A stretch of DNA of 17,071 nucleotides from Sediminibacterium sp. (GTDB lineage: Bacteria > Bacteroidota > Bacteroidia > Chitinophagales > Chitinophagaceae), in the NCBI GenBank assembly GCA_030158535.1, contig JAOASV010000066.1, positions 1-17,071 on the forward strand, written 5' to 3'. Below are positions 7,899-14,922 of the stretch, one piece after another. Positions within the stretch are counted from its first letter, which is position 1. Each line of letters starts with the position of its first letter. The translations under genes were made by a program, and so were the position numbers. The notes under the pieces are model-generated. The model worked only from the letters and a program-made list of their open reading frames with translations, searched no databases and was not told where the DNA came from.

Positions 7899-8489
7899 TT
7901 ATTTTTTTTGACTTTTTTGATGAAGTGCTGTTGCTTCTAATGCTTCGTAAAATTCTGTTCCGTATTTACGAATTAATGATTCTTTTAAAAACTGATACAC
8001 CGGTACTTTTAATTTTTTACCAAGGCTACATGCCGCACTACATAAATCTTCACGAGGTTCGTAATTCACATATTCCATATCCGGATCACGCTTGCTCTTT
8101 TTTGTTTTCACTGGAAACAAATGGCAGCTGAGTGGCTTTTTCCAATCTAATTTACCATCGTTATACGCCTGCTCAATACCACATAGTATGGTGCCAGTTT
8201 TTTCTTTAATACCGTATGCACAAATACCGCCATTAATAGTTGGTGTTACCCATCCAAACTCGCGGTCGTATAAATATTTACCCTGCTTTTCTACCTCTTT
8301 AATCCCCTCAGCCGTCATATAAGGTTTGATGTCTTCGTAATGCGCATTTAACTTTTCCAGTTCCCATTTTTCCATGGGTGCTCCTGCGTCACCATCTTCA
8401 CAGCATCCGCCTTTGCATTTGCTTAAATCGCATACAAACTGCTCCTCTAAGAGCTCATCTGAAACTAATTTGTTGTCTATGATAATCAT
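7899..8489 (-). CDS. DUF3109-family cysteine-rich protein
   Basis: This 196-aa soluble protein fits the DUF3109 family, which is widespread in Bacteroidota and has no established function that I know of. Nine cysteines are visible. They include a clustered CDLSKCKGGCC at residues 20-30 (C20, C25, C29, C30), then C90, C103, C122 within KPLSCHLFPV, C150 and C154. The arrangement recalls YkgJ/UPF0153-type zinc- or iron-cluster proteins, so metal or Fe-S binding is a reasonable inference; the metal is unknown. The position 16 nt downstream of gldD and 2 nt upstream of lutB indicates tight co-expression. A cofactor or cluster-related role for LutB is attractive but unproven. No signal peptide or membrane segment is seen. 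Confidence 0.85.
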   Translation of the reverse strand: MIIIDNKLVSDELLEEQFVCDLSKCKGGCCEDGDAGAPMEKWELEKLNAHYEDIKPYMTAEGIKEVEKQGKYLYDREFGWVTPTINGGICAYGIKEKTGTILCGIEQAYNDGKLDWKKPLSCHLFPVKTKKSKRDPDMEYVNYEPREDLCSAACSLGKKLKVPVYQFLKESLIRKYGTEFYEALEATALHQKSQKK

Positions 8490-8505
8490 GGTTATGCGAA
8501 TATAA

Positions 8506-9105
8506 TTAGTTTTTCCACCTAAAAGTGTTTACCAAATGCTTCAAATCCGTTTTAATAAAGTCATTGACAACTTGCAAAGAATCGGCATTGGGCGTGGCGT
8601 CAAAATAAAGGGCCCCTCTTAAAAAATGTTTGGTAGAATCCGTTAAAAAAAACTGATTGGACGTAGCCGCGTCGCCTCCTACTGTAAAAAACATCCCACT
8701 CACCCCATTTGGCGTATTTACAAGCGAATCATCTATGGAGTAGGCCTTAGCCGACTGTTTACTCGTCATAAAAAATGAGTGCTTTACCAAAGAGTCAAAC
8801 TTATATTTTCCAATTTCTTTGTAACTCACGTAAATGCGTCCATTGAACTGTGGGAAATCAACATTGATCCACCACTCATTTTCGGTGGCTTCACCAAAAA
8901 AAGTAGAATCCTTAACCACTTTAGCATATGTAGGATACTCAAATGCATATGGATAGCCTGGCTCGTCAAACAACTGGTATTTTTTTTCAGGAAAATTGAT
9001 TTGATAATACCCTGTTGGCTTTGGCGTATACACGCTATTGCATGCCATAAAAAATAAAGCAGCAAAACCAAAAAATAAAATAGCTAACTTGATTTGCCTT
9101 GGCAT
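8506..9105 (-). CDS. gldD: Gliding motility lipoprotein GldD
   Basis: This 199-aa protein has a lipoprotein signal peptide: a basic start MPRQIK, a hydrophobic stretch, and the lipobox FFMAC with the lipidated C22. The mature part resembles GldD of Flavobacterium. It shows YTPKPTGYYQINFPEKKYQ (26-44), a WWINVDFPQFNGRIYVSYK segment (78-96), GMFFTVGGDAATSNQFFLTD (136-155) and the terminal FRGW-like FRWKN preceded by LKHLVNTF. GldD is required for gliding and assembly of the gliding/type IX secretion machinery in flavobacteria, where gldE sits directly upstream, as it does here (10-nt gap). It should sit in the cell envelope facing the periplasm. Presence of gldD does not prove this organism glides. 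The other gld/spr genes are not in the window. Confidence 0.93.
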   Translation of the reverse strand: MPRQIKLAILFFGFAALFFMACNSVYTPKPTGYYQINFPEKKYQLFDEPGYPYAFEYPTYAKVVKDSTFFGEATENEWWINVDFPQFNGRIYVSYKEIGKYKFDSLVKHSFFMTSKQSAKAYSIDDSLVNTPNGVSGMFFTVGGDAATSNQFFLTDSTKHFLRGALYFDATPNADSLQVVNDFIKTDLKHLVNTFRWKN

Positions 9106-9115
9106 GAAATAAAAA

Positions 9116-10459
9116 TTAGATAGGATACTGACGCTTGATAGAAACCTTAATTTTTTGAAGTCTATTTTTTGCTACTTCCAATACCGTAAATTCAAAATCA
9201 CCAGAAGTTAAAATAGCAGCAGGCTTTGGAAAATCACCAGCTAGCTCAAGCACAAGGCCTGCCAGCGAATCACTCTCTCCTTTAACCGCATCAAATGTTT
9301 CGGTGGGAAGGTCCATGACTTTACACAAATCCTGAATCATTACACGGCCTTCAAAAATATAGTTGTTGTCATCAATTTTTTTGTAATCACTGTCTTCTTC
9401 GTCAAACTCGTCTTTAATTTCTCCAATAATTTCTTCCAAAATATCTTCGAGTGTAACGATACCGCTTGTCCCACCAAATTCATCCACCACCACCGCAAAG
9501 TGAATTCTTTTGGATTGAAATTCTTTTAATAAATCTTCGATAGGCTTTTGTTCGTGCACAAAATAAGGAGGCCTTATAAGCTTATGCCAGTTATAGGTAG
9601 CGGTTTCATCTAAATGAGGCACCATGTCTTTGGTATGGATAATACCAACTACTTCGTCTAAGTCTTCTTTGTACACTGGAATACGTGAATAGTTTACTTC
9701 ACGCACAAAAGCAATCAATTGATCAAAACTAATTTCCTGATCTACCCCACTCACATCCATGCGGGTTTTCATGATTTGCTTAACTGTAATATTTCTGAAC
9801 TTAACGATGCTCTTTAAAATATTTTTTTCATTTTCTGAAGCAGTTTCATTGGTTGTTAAATCAATGGCATGATCCAGTTCTTCTAAACTATACGCACTCG
9901 CCGATTTATTAGCGAGCTTTCTTTCAATGATATCAGAATATTTTACAAGTGGCTTACTAAGCCCCATTACTAAATATGAAATACCATAAACAATGCCGCC
10001 AAAATCTTTTGCAAAACGAACATTGTTTTGAGTAGCTAAAACCTTTGGCATGATTTCACCAAAGAGTACGAGTAAAAAAGTAACGGCAATAACTTTGATC
10101 ACAAACTCCACCCACACCGCATCAAATTGTTCAAAATTGAACATGTTATCGATGAGTAAGTTTGAAATAATAATGATAGAGATATTAATAAAACTATTGG
10201 CGATTAAAAGTGAGGCCAATAATATTTTAGGTTGCTCAATAAGGTCTACTATTCTTTTATAAGCAGGTTGCTGTTTTGACTTTAAAATATTGATGTCTTT
10301 GAAGGTCAGTGAAAAGAAAGCAACTTCAGCACCAGCTAGTACAAAAGATAAAAACAAGAGTACAACGAGTATGAGTACCAAAACAGTGGTGCCTTGGGGT
10401 TGAATAGCGCCCAAAAACGATTGCGCAGAAAATAATCCCATAACCGAATGATCGTCCAA
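9116..10459 (-). CDS. gldE: GldE, CNNM/CBS/CorC-domain membrane protein
   Basis: This 447-aa protein has the architecture of the CorC/HlyC hemolysin-like family and is assigned to GldE because gldD follows directly. A DUF21/CNNM transmembrane domain spans about 22-200 with AGAEVAFFSLTF (42-53) and LLVLFGEIMPKVLATQN (129-145). A CBS pair follows (about 225-345) with IMKTRMDVSGVD, VNYSRIPVYKEDLDEVVGI and VVDEFGGTSGIVTLEDILEE. A C-terminal CorC_HlyC domain covers about 360-443. Members are linked to Mg2+ or other cation efflux. In flavobacteria GldE supports gliding, apparently together with GldD. The listed start is TTG 10459; no ATG lies between it and the upstream in-frame stop. An ATG at 10441 would give 441 aa (MGLFSAQ) and is equally possible. 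It lies 81 nt from mutY, where ssb sits in related genomes. Confidence 0.9.
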   Translation of the reverse strand: MDDHSVMGLFSAQSFLGAIQPQGTTVLVLILVVLLFLSFVLAGAEVAFFSLTFKDINILKSKQQPAYKRIVDLIEQPKILLASLLIANSFINISIIIISNLLIDNMFNFEQFDAVWVEFVIKVIAVTFLLVLFGEIMPKVLATQNNVRFAKDFGGIVYGISYLVMGLSKPLVKYSDIIERKLANKSASAYSLEELDHAIDLTTNETASENEKNILKSIVKFRNITVKQIMKTRMDVSGVDQEISFDQLIAFVREVNYSRIPVYKEDLDEVVGIIHTKDMVPHLDETATYNWHKLIRPPYFVHEQKPIEDLLKEFQSKRIHFAVVVDEFGGTSGIVTLEDILEEIIGEIKDEFDEEDSDYKKIDDNNYIFEGRVMIQDLCKVMDLPTETFDAVKGESDSLAGLVLELAGDFPKPAAILTSGDFEFTVLEVAKNRLQKIKVSIKRQYPI

Positions 10460-10483
10460 AGTGAGCGTAAATTTAGTACCCTA

Positions 10484-10491
10484 CAAAAATA
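10484..10491 (-). promoter_or_regulatory. Candidate -7 element for gldE
   Basis: On the - strand this reads TATTTTTG, an exact TAnnTTTG match. It sits in the 81-nt gap between mutY and gldE, 24 nt before the TTG start and 42 nt before the alternative ATG. The nearest TTTG upstream leaves a 28-nt spacer, longer than usual. It could give the gldE-gldD-DUF3109-lutB genes a promoter of their own. Confidence 0.38.
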
Positions 10492-10540
10492 CCAATAATT
10501 CAGTTACATCGCACACCTGCAAACCCTCCTTAAAACAGGG

Positions 10541-11602
10541 CTACCAAACAAATGCTTCGTTAAAATACTGATGGATGAGTTTAGGAAATGGAAGGGCCTT
10601 TAGTTTCGATATTTTCTGCCATTTACCGGAGGTAATACCAGCTGGTTTTTTTGTTAAGGCAACGCGAATAAACTGGGCGGTAATTATTTGATGGGTAAGT
10701 TGTTGTTTTATTTCGACTGAACGGTCAAGTAACCTAATAGAGGTTACGCCTAATTGTTCATTTAAAAACGCTTTCGTACCTGCTTCATTCCAAGACATTT
10801 TTTTTGCGGCATCCAACAAATAAAATTCATATAGCCCCTGCCAAATATCTTTGTGCTTTCTTTCGGAAACCCATATTTCATCTTTTACTTGAAGTAATAA
10901 GTAATAGAATCTTCGCTCTTTTTTGATGAGCTGTTTTTCTTTAATAGGGAGTTGATTTACCTGTGCAGTAGCATGTGCAACGCAAGTTTTTTGGAGTGGG
11001 CAAGCATTGCAATTGGGCGCCATTGGTTTGCATACGGTGGCCCCAAAGTCCATGATAGCTTGATTGTAAAGGCCTGCGCGCTTTTTATCGAGCAGCGCAT
11101 CAGCGCGCGTTTCAAATATTTTTTTTCCTGCAGTTGTATCAGTAGGAGTGTCAATGCCTTCGTAACGTGCAATGACTCTAAACACATTTCCGTCGAGTAC
11201 TGCATGTGGCGCATTAAATGCAAAAGATGCGATGGCAGCAGCTGTATAAGGTCCAACTCCTTTTAATGTTAAGAGTGTTTCATAATCATTTGGAAAAACA
11301 CCCTTGTAGTTTTTTACTATCACTTTTGCTGTTGCGAGTAGATTTCTACAACGGTTATAATAACCCAGTCCTTCCCATAATTTAAATACGGTTTGCTCTT
11401 TTGCTTTTGCTAAATCAAAAACGGTTGGGTAAGCCTGAATAAATTTATTGTAATAAGTAAGCCCTTGTTCTACACGCGTTTGTTGTAGAATTATTTCGGA
11501 TAACCATATTTTATACGGGTCTTTTTCGCCCTTCCAAGGCATTACCCTGGTGTTTGTATGTGTATGCCAATGAAGGAGGGTACTGGTAAAATTCAATTTC
11601 AT
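10541..11602 (-). CDS. mutY: A/G-specific adenine DNA glycosylase MutY
   Basis: MutY removes adenine mispaired with 8-oxoguanine and so prevents G:C to T:A mutations. I start at ATG 11602 (MKLNFTSTLL, 353 aa) rather than the TTG one codon upstream. Family residues align by eye with E. coli MutY. They are WLSEIILQQT with the catalytic Glu E36, the helix-hairpin-helix LKGVGPYTAAAIASFAF (113-129), and VLDGNVFRV with the catalytic Asp D137. The [4Fe-4S] ligands C191, C198, C201 and C207 have the canonical C-x6-C-x2-C-x5-C spacing. The C-terminal ~130 residues form a NUDIX-like 8-oxoG recognition domain (RRFYYLLLQVKDEIWVSERK, IWQGLYEFYLL). It is divergent from the HU gene and leads the - strand block; gldE begins 81 nt downstream. 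The length is normal and nothing essential is missing. Confidence 0.96.
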   Translation of the reverse strand: MKLNFTSTLLHWHTHTNTRVMPWKGEKDPYKIWLSEIILQQTRVEQGLTYYNKFIQAYPTVFDLAKAKEQTVFKLWEGLGYYNRCRNLLATAKVIVKNYKGVFPNDYETLLTLKGVGPYTAAAIASFAFNAPHAVLDGNVFRVIARYEGIDTPTDTTAGKKIFETRADALLDKKRAGLYNQAIMDFGATVCKPMAPNCNACPLQKTCVAHATAQVNQLPIKEKQLIKKERRFYYLLLQVKDEIWVSERKHKDIWQGLYEFYLLDAAKKMSWNEAGTKAFLNEQLGVTSIRLLDRSVEIKQQLTHQIITAQFIRVALTKKPAGITSGKWQKISKLKALPFPKLIHQYFNEAFVW

Positions 11603-11622
11603 CAATTAAGAATGGGCAAAAT

Positions 11623-11655
11623 CAGGTTTTTAAGGGCTCAAAACACCTGTTTTTT
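11623..11655 (+). other. Inverted repeat with T-tail in the mutY/HU divergent region
   Basis: CAGGTTTTT-type left arm (11623-11631) can pair with AAAACACCTG (11640-11649), giving about nine pairs with one bulged C at 11644 and an 8-nt loop. Six T residues follow at 11650-11655. Read on the + strand it looks like an intrinsic terminator that would stop antisense transcription through mutY before the HU promoter. It could equally be an operator-like site in the mutY promoter region. Confidence 0.33.
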
Positions 11656-11668
11656 GGTATAAAGTTAA

Positions 11669-11760
11669 TTTTTAGGGTGTATTTAGCCATTTTTAGTTGG
11701 TAAAACGTATAAAAAAATTTAATTTTCTGTTAAATACGTGATTTTTTAGCTTATTTTTAG
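11669..11760 (+). repeat. Helically phased TTTTTAG repeats upstream of HU
   Basis: TTTTTAG occurs at 11669, 11690, 11743 and 11754, and the variant TATTTAG at 11680. Start-to-start distances are 11, 10, 53 and 11 nt, all close to multiples of one helical turn. A long A/T run lies between the second and third full copies (about 11710-11726). The array fills most of the space before the HU -7 element, so it may bend the promoter or bind a protein. Confidence 0.45.
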
Positions 11761-11777
11761 AAACACATACCCTAAAT

Positions 11778-11785
11778 TAATTTTG
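11778..11785 (+). promoter_or_regulatory. Candidate -7 element of the HU gene
   Basis: TAATTTTG exactly fits TAnnTTTG and ends only 5 nt before the HU ATG at 11791. A TTTAG at 11756-11760, 17 nt upstream, may stand in for the -33 element. Transcription would start at or next to the ATG, giving a leaderless or nearly leaderless message. Confidence 0.48.
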
Positions 11786-11790
11786 ATACA

Positions 11791-12075
11791 ATGAGAAAAT
11801 CAGATCTCATCAACCAGATTTCAGACAAAACAGGTATTCCAAAAGTGGACGTACTCGTTACGCTTGAAACCATGTTTAAAGAGGTTAAAGAAAGTCTCTC
11901 TAACGGCCAAAACATATATATACGTGGCTTTGGGAGCTTTATTACCAAAAAACGTGCAGCTAAAATTGGTAGAAATATCAAAAAAAATGTAGCTGTAGAA
12001 ATTCCTGAACATTATATTCCTGCCTTCAAACCAGCAAAAGAATTTGTTACAGAAGTTAAAAGCAAGCTCAAGTAA
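11791..12075 (+). CDS. HU/IHF-family nucleoid DNA-binding protein
   Basis: This 94-aa protein has the full HU/IHF fold: an N-terminal helical dimerisation part (MRKSDLINQISDKTG...), the signature NIYIRGFGSFITKKRAAKIGR, the beta-arm, and the closing IPAFKPAKEF before the last helix. HU-family dimers bind and bend DNA and organise the nucleoid. The arm tip reads GRNIKKNVAVEIP, so the proline that intercalates and kinks DNA in canonical HU/IHF (GRNPQTG type) is replaced by isoleucine. As I recall, this is common in Bacteroidota homologues. The gene faces mutY across a 188-nt AT-rich divergent region and is followed after 31 nt by the TPR gene. Whether it is closer to HU or IHF subunits is not settled by eye. 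Confidence 0.94.
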   Translation: MRKSDLINQISDKTGIPKVDVLVTLETMFKEVKESLSNGQNIYIRGFGSFITKKRAAKIGRNIKKNVAVEIPEHYIPAFKPAKEFVTEVKSKLK

Positions 12076-12106
12076 AGCTAACTTCGCGTCCTAATTCTTT
12101 TCGAAA

Positions 12107-12955
12107 TTGAAAAAACAGCAACTACTCCTAATTGGCGGAGCCATACTCCTATTTTCCATTTTATTATATATGGGATCTACCGTAGCGCCTAAAAACCCGG
12201 CAGCTGCAGCAAATGGCGAAAATAAGGCTGATAATCAGCACATTGAGTTTAAAGACCTACTCCTAAAAGCAAAAGAAAAAATCAGTCCAGATCAGGCTTT
12301 ACGCCTAAATAGCCTCGAAAATAGTGTGGTTAGAGGGGATGTAAAAGACCAAAAAATACATGTTTACCACCAGCTAGCCAGGTTCTGGTCAGACTCAGCA
12401 AAACTGTTTGAACCCTATGCTTGGTACACTGGCGAAGCAGCTAAATTGGAAAATTCTGAAAAAAGCCTCACCTTTGCCGCCCAACTGTATATAGACAACC
12501 TAGTTACGGAAGGTGACCCAGCCATGCAACACTGGTTGGCAGAACAAGCAAAAGATCTTTTAGAGAAAGCTTTAGTTATCAATCCAAACAACGATTCTAG
12601 TAAAATTGGTTTGGGTGCTTGCTACATATTTGGAAACATTTCAAACAATCCAATGGAGGGTATTTTACCCATCAGAGACATTGTTCAAAAAAATCCAAAC
12701 AACCTATATGCTCAAATGATTTTGGGATTGGGTGGTAAAAAAAGTGGGCAGTTAGATAAAGCCATTGAGCGCTTCTTACTAATTGTAAATAAAGATCCAG
12801 AAAATCTGGAAGCCATATTTCATTTAGCAGAATGTTACGAGATGCATAATGACAAACCTAACGCAGTAAAGTGGTACACACTTGCAGCAAAAAAAGTTAA
12901 AGTGCCCGAAGCAAAAGAAGCAATCGCTAAGAGAATTGCGGAATTGAAAAAATAA
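12107..12955 (+). CDS. Membrane-anchored TPR protein
   Basis: This 282-aa protein starts with a short basic tip and one hydrophobic helix (about residues 5-22, LLLIGGAILLFSILLYMG), followed by a polar linker. It is probably a single-pass inner-membrane protein with its bulk in the periplasm or cytosol (orientation not determinable). The rest is helical with recognisable tetratricopeptide units at about 146-162 (AKDLLEKALVINPNN), 183-199 and 215-262 (LDKAIERFLLIVNKDPENLEAIFHLAECYE, then PNAVKWYTLAAK). Such proteins act as scaffolds; the partner is unknown. The start must be TTG 12107: an in-frame TAA lies at 12092 and the next ATG (codon 22) would remove the membrane helix. It lies 31 nt after HU and 31 nt before the small basic protein, apparently in one operon closed by the terminator at 13108. 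Confidence 0.82.
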   Translation: MKKQQLLLIGGAILLFSILLYMGSTVAPKNPAAAANGENKADNQHIEFKDLLLKAKEKISPDQALRLNSLENSVVRGDVKDQKIHVYHQLARFWSDSAKLFEPYAWYTGEAAKLENSEKSLTFAAQLYIDNLVTEGDPAMQHWLAEQAKDLLEKALVINPNNDSSKIGLGACYIFGNISNNPMEGILPIRDIVQKNPNNLYAQMILGLGGKKSGQLDKAIERFLLIVNKDPENLEAIFHLAECYEMHNDKPNAVKWYTLAAKKVKVPEAKEAIAKRIAELKK

Positions 12956-12986
12956 ATTATTATTAACAAATAAAATTACTCAGTGT

Positions 12987-13082
12987 ATGCCTTGTGGTAA
13001 GAAGAGAAAGCGTCATAAAATTGCGACACACAAACGTAAGAAACGCCTAAGAAAGAATCGTCATAAGAAGAAGAACAAGTAA
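12987..13082 (+). CDS. 31-aa highly basic protein, candidate small ribosomal protein (bL38-like)
   Basis: ATG 12987 to TAA 13080-13082 encodes 31 residues beginning MPCGKKRKRHKIATHKRKKR and ending in RKNRHKKKNK. Well over half of the residues are K, R or H, the composition of rRNA-binding tails and tiny ribosomal proteins. I recognise closely similar MPxGKKRKRHKxATHKRKKR proteins as conserved in Bacteroidota at this position before rng. I recall that the Flavobacterium johnsoniae ribosome structure revealed an extra large-subunit protein named bL38 of about this kind. The match to that name is from memory and unverified. The gene sits 31 nt after the TPR gene and just before a strong intrinsic terminator. 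Bracketing by HU, an RNase G gene and a terminator fits a real, highly expressed translation-related gene rather than a chance frame. Confidence 0.78.
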   Translation: MPCGKKRKRHKIATHKRKKRLRKNRHKKKNK

Positions 13083-13107
13083 TTGTTTATTCTTTACTGA
13101 CTTATAC

Positions 13108-13140
13108 AAACACGCCCTATCTTATCCATAGGGCGTGTTT
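13108..13140 (+). terminator. Intrinsic terminator after the HU-TPR-basic protein operon
   Basis: A perfect 13-bp stem, AAACACGCCCTAT (13108-13120) with ATAGGGCGTGTTT (13128-13140), encloses a 7-nt loop. The stem base is A-rich on the left and T-rich on the right. It begins 26 nt after the small basic ORF and is the clearest terminator in the window. Confidence 0.87.
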
Positions 13141-13199
13141 AACACTTATCTGTATCTAGCCCCTTATTTCCTTTTCTGCAACTTTTCCTATTTCCTTCC

Positions 13200-13231
13200 T
13201 TGATAGGGCTATGATTGTTAAGATATGGTTG
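13200..13231 (+). promoter_or_regulatory. Weak candidate promoter for rng
   Basis: TTG at 13200-13202 and TATGGTTG at 13224-13231 (one mismatch to TAnnTTTG) are 21 nt apart, within the range reported for Bacteroidota promoters. They lie between the operon terminator and rng and would give a leader of about 45-50 nt containing a small GCCC-AAA-GGGC hairpin near 13244-13254. The assignment is tentative. Confidence 0.27.
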
Positions 13232-13284
13232 TATGCATACACCGCCCAAAGGGCAGGTGATTTTGTATTTAAAAGTTGCTCATT

Positions 13285-14835
13285 TTGAACAAAGAACTTA
13301 TTATAAACGCTACACCCACGGGTGTAGAAATTGCTTTGCTAGAAGACAAAAAACTAGTAGAGCTGCACAACGAAAATACCGATGCAAATTTTGCAGTAGG
13401 TGACCTTTACCTTGGTAAAGTAAAAAAATTAATTCCCGGACTTAATGCTGCATTTGTAGACGTTGGTTTTGAGAAAGATGCATTTTTACATTACTCTGAT
13501 TTAAGCCCTTACGCAAAGTCAATTATAAAGTATACGCAAGCTGCCATGTTAGATAAAAGTGAACATGGATTTGATTTTGCACGCTTTCAATCGGAACCTG
13601 AAATTATCAAAACAGGAAAAATAAACGAAGTATTAAATGGTAAGCCAAACGTACTCGTTCAAATTTTAAAAGAACCTATTGCTGCAAAAGGACCTCGTTT
13701 AAGTTGTGAACTTTCTTTACCAGGAAGATTTGTTGTGGTTACACCTTTCAATGAAATTGTAGCGGTCTCTAAAAAAATTCATTCTTCTGAAGAAAGAAAA
13801 AGATTACACAAAATTGTAGAAGCCATTAGGCCTAAAAATTTTGGTGTAATTGTGCGTACTGCTGCAGAAGGCAAATCTACTGCAGAATTACACCAAGACA
13901 TGTTATCATTAGTTGAAACATGGAAAACCATACAAGCCAATTTAAAAGGGGCTGTAGCACCGGTTCGCATCTTAAGTGAAGAAACAAAAACAACAAGTAT
14001 CTTAAGAGATTTGCTAAGTGCCGATTTTAACAGAATTGTTGTAAACGATAAAACACTGCACGAAGTAACCCAGCGTTATATTCAGCGCATTGCGCCTGAT
14101 AAAACAGATATCGTAACACAGTACAAAGATGGTCTTCCTATTTTTGATCATTTTGGTGTAACCAAACAAGTGAAAGCTTCATTTGGCAAAACCGTTAACC
14201 TTCCAAGTGGTGCTTATTTAATTATTGAGCACACCGAAGCACTGCATGTTATTGACGTTAATAGTGGCTATAAGAGCGTGAGTAATAGCCAAGAAGAAAA
14301 TGCATTAGAAACAAATTTAGAAGCTGCAGAAGAGATTTCTAGACAATTAAGACTCAGAGATATTGGTGGTATTATTGTGATTGATTTTATTGACATGAAA
14401 CTTCCTGACAATAAAAGAAAAGTGCAAGAGGCCATGGATACTTTTATGAAGGCAGATCGAGCCAAACATTCGGTACTTCCTATTTCTAAATTTGGTCTCT
14501 TACAAGTAACGCGTCAAAGAATGCGTCCAGAAGTAAATATCAATACTTCTGAAAATTGTACGGCTTGTAATGGAAGCGGAAAAATGACTTCTGCACTACT
14601 ATTAGAAGATGAAATTGAAAATAAGCTGGTTTATTTGGCCTCTCATGCCCATAAAAAGCTCCAACTGGTGGTTCACCCCATTATTGCGGCTTATTTAACA
14701 AAGGGGATATTTAGCAACAAACTGAGCAAAATGCGTAAAAAGCATGGGGTAAAGCTAAGTTTGGCGGAAAATACCAACTATCACCTCACCGAATTCAGGT
14801 TTTTTGACGCCCAGGAGGAAGAAATCAAGTTCTAA
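13285..14835 (+). CDS. rng: Ribonuclease G (RNase E/G family)
   Basis: RNase E/G proteins are Mg2+-dependent endonucleases that cut AU-rich single-stranded RNA in rRNA maturation and mRNA turnover. This 516-aa protein covers the catalytic core without the long RNase E C-terminal scaffold, as in RNase G. An S1-type domain lies at about 34-130 (VGDLYLGKVKKLIPGLNAAFVDVG). The DNase I-like catalytic site has D324 in HVIDVNSG and D367 in GGIIVIDFIDMK, matching the two metal-binding aspartates. The Zn-link cysteines are C425 and C428 (CTACNGSG). The start is a TTG: an in-frame TAA at 13270-13272 leaves only TTG 13276 or TTG 13285 before codon 88. I prefer 13285 because homologues begin MNKELI. A terminator follows 88 nt after the stop. 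Confidence 0.94.
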   Translation: MNKELIINATPTGVEIALLEDKKLVELHNENTDANFAVGDLYLGKVKKLIPGLNAAFVDVGFEKDAFLHYSDLSPYAKSIIKYTQAAMLDKSEHGFDFARFQSEPEIIKTGKINEVLNGKPNVLVQILKEPIAAKGPRLSCELSLPGRFVVVTPFNEIVAVSKKIHSSEERKRLHKIVEAIRPKNFGVIVRTAAEGKSTAELHQDMLSLVETWKTIQANLKGAVAPVRILSEETKTTSILRDLLSADFNRIVVNDKTLHEVTQRYIQRIAPDKTDIVTQYKDGLPIFDHFGVTKQVKASFGKTVNLPSGAYLIIEHTEALHVIDVNSGYKSVSNSQEENALETNLEAAEEISRQLRLRDIGGIIVIDFIDMKLPDNKRKVQEAMDTFMKADRAKHSVLPISKFGLLQVTRQRMRPEVNINTSENCTACNGSGKMTSALLLEDEIENKLVYLASHAHKKLQLVVHPIIAAYLTKGIFSNKLSKMRKKHGVKLSLAENTNYHLTEFRFFDAQEEEIKF

Positions 14836-14922
14836 CCAGGACCTGTTAAAAAATAATTTTTGATATTAATATAATAACTAATACGAATTATTTTTCCCAC
14901 CTTAAGCGTAGAAAACAAAATT

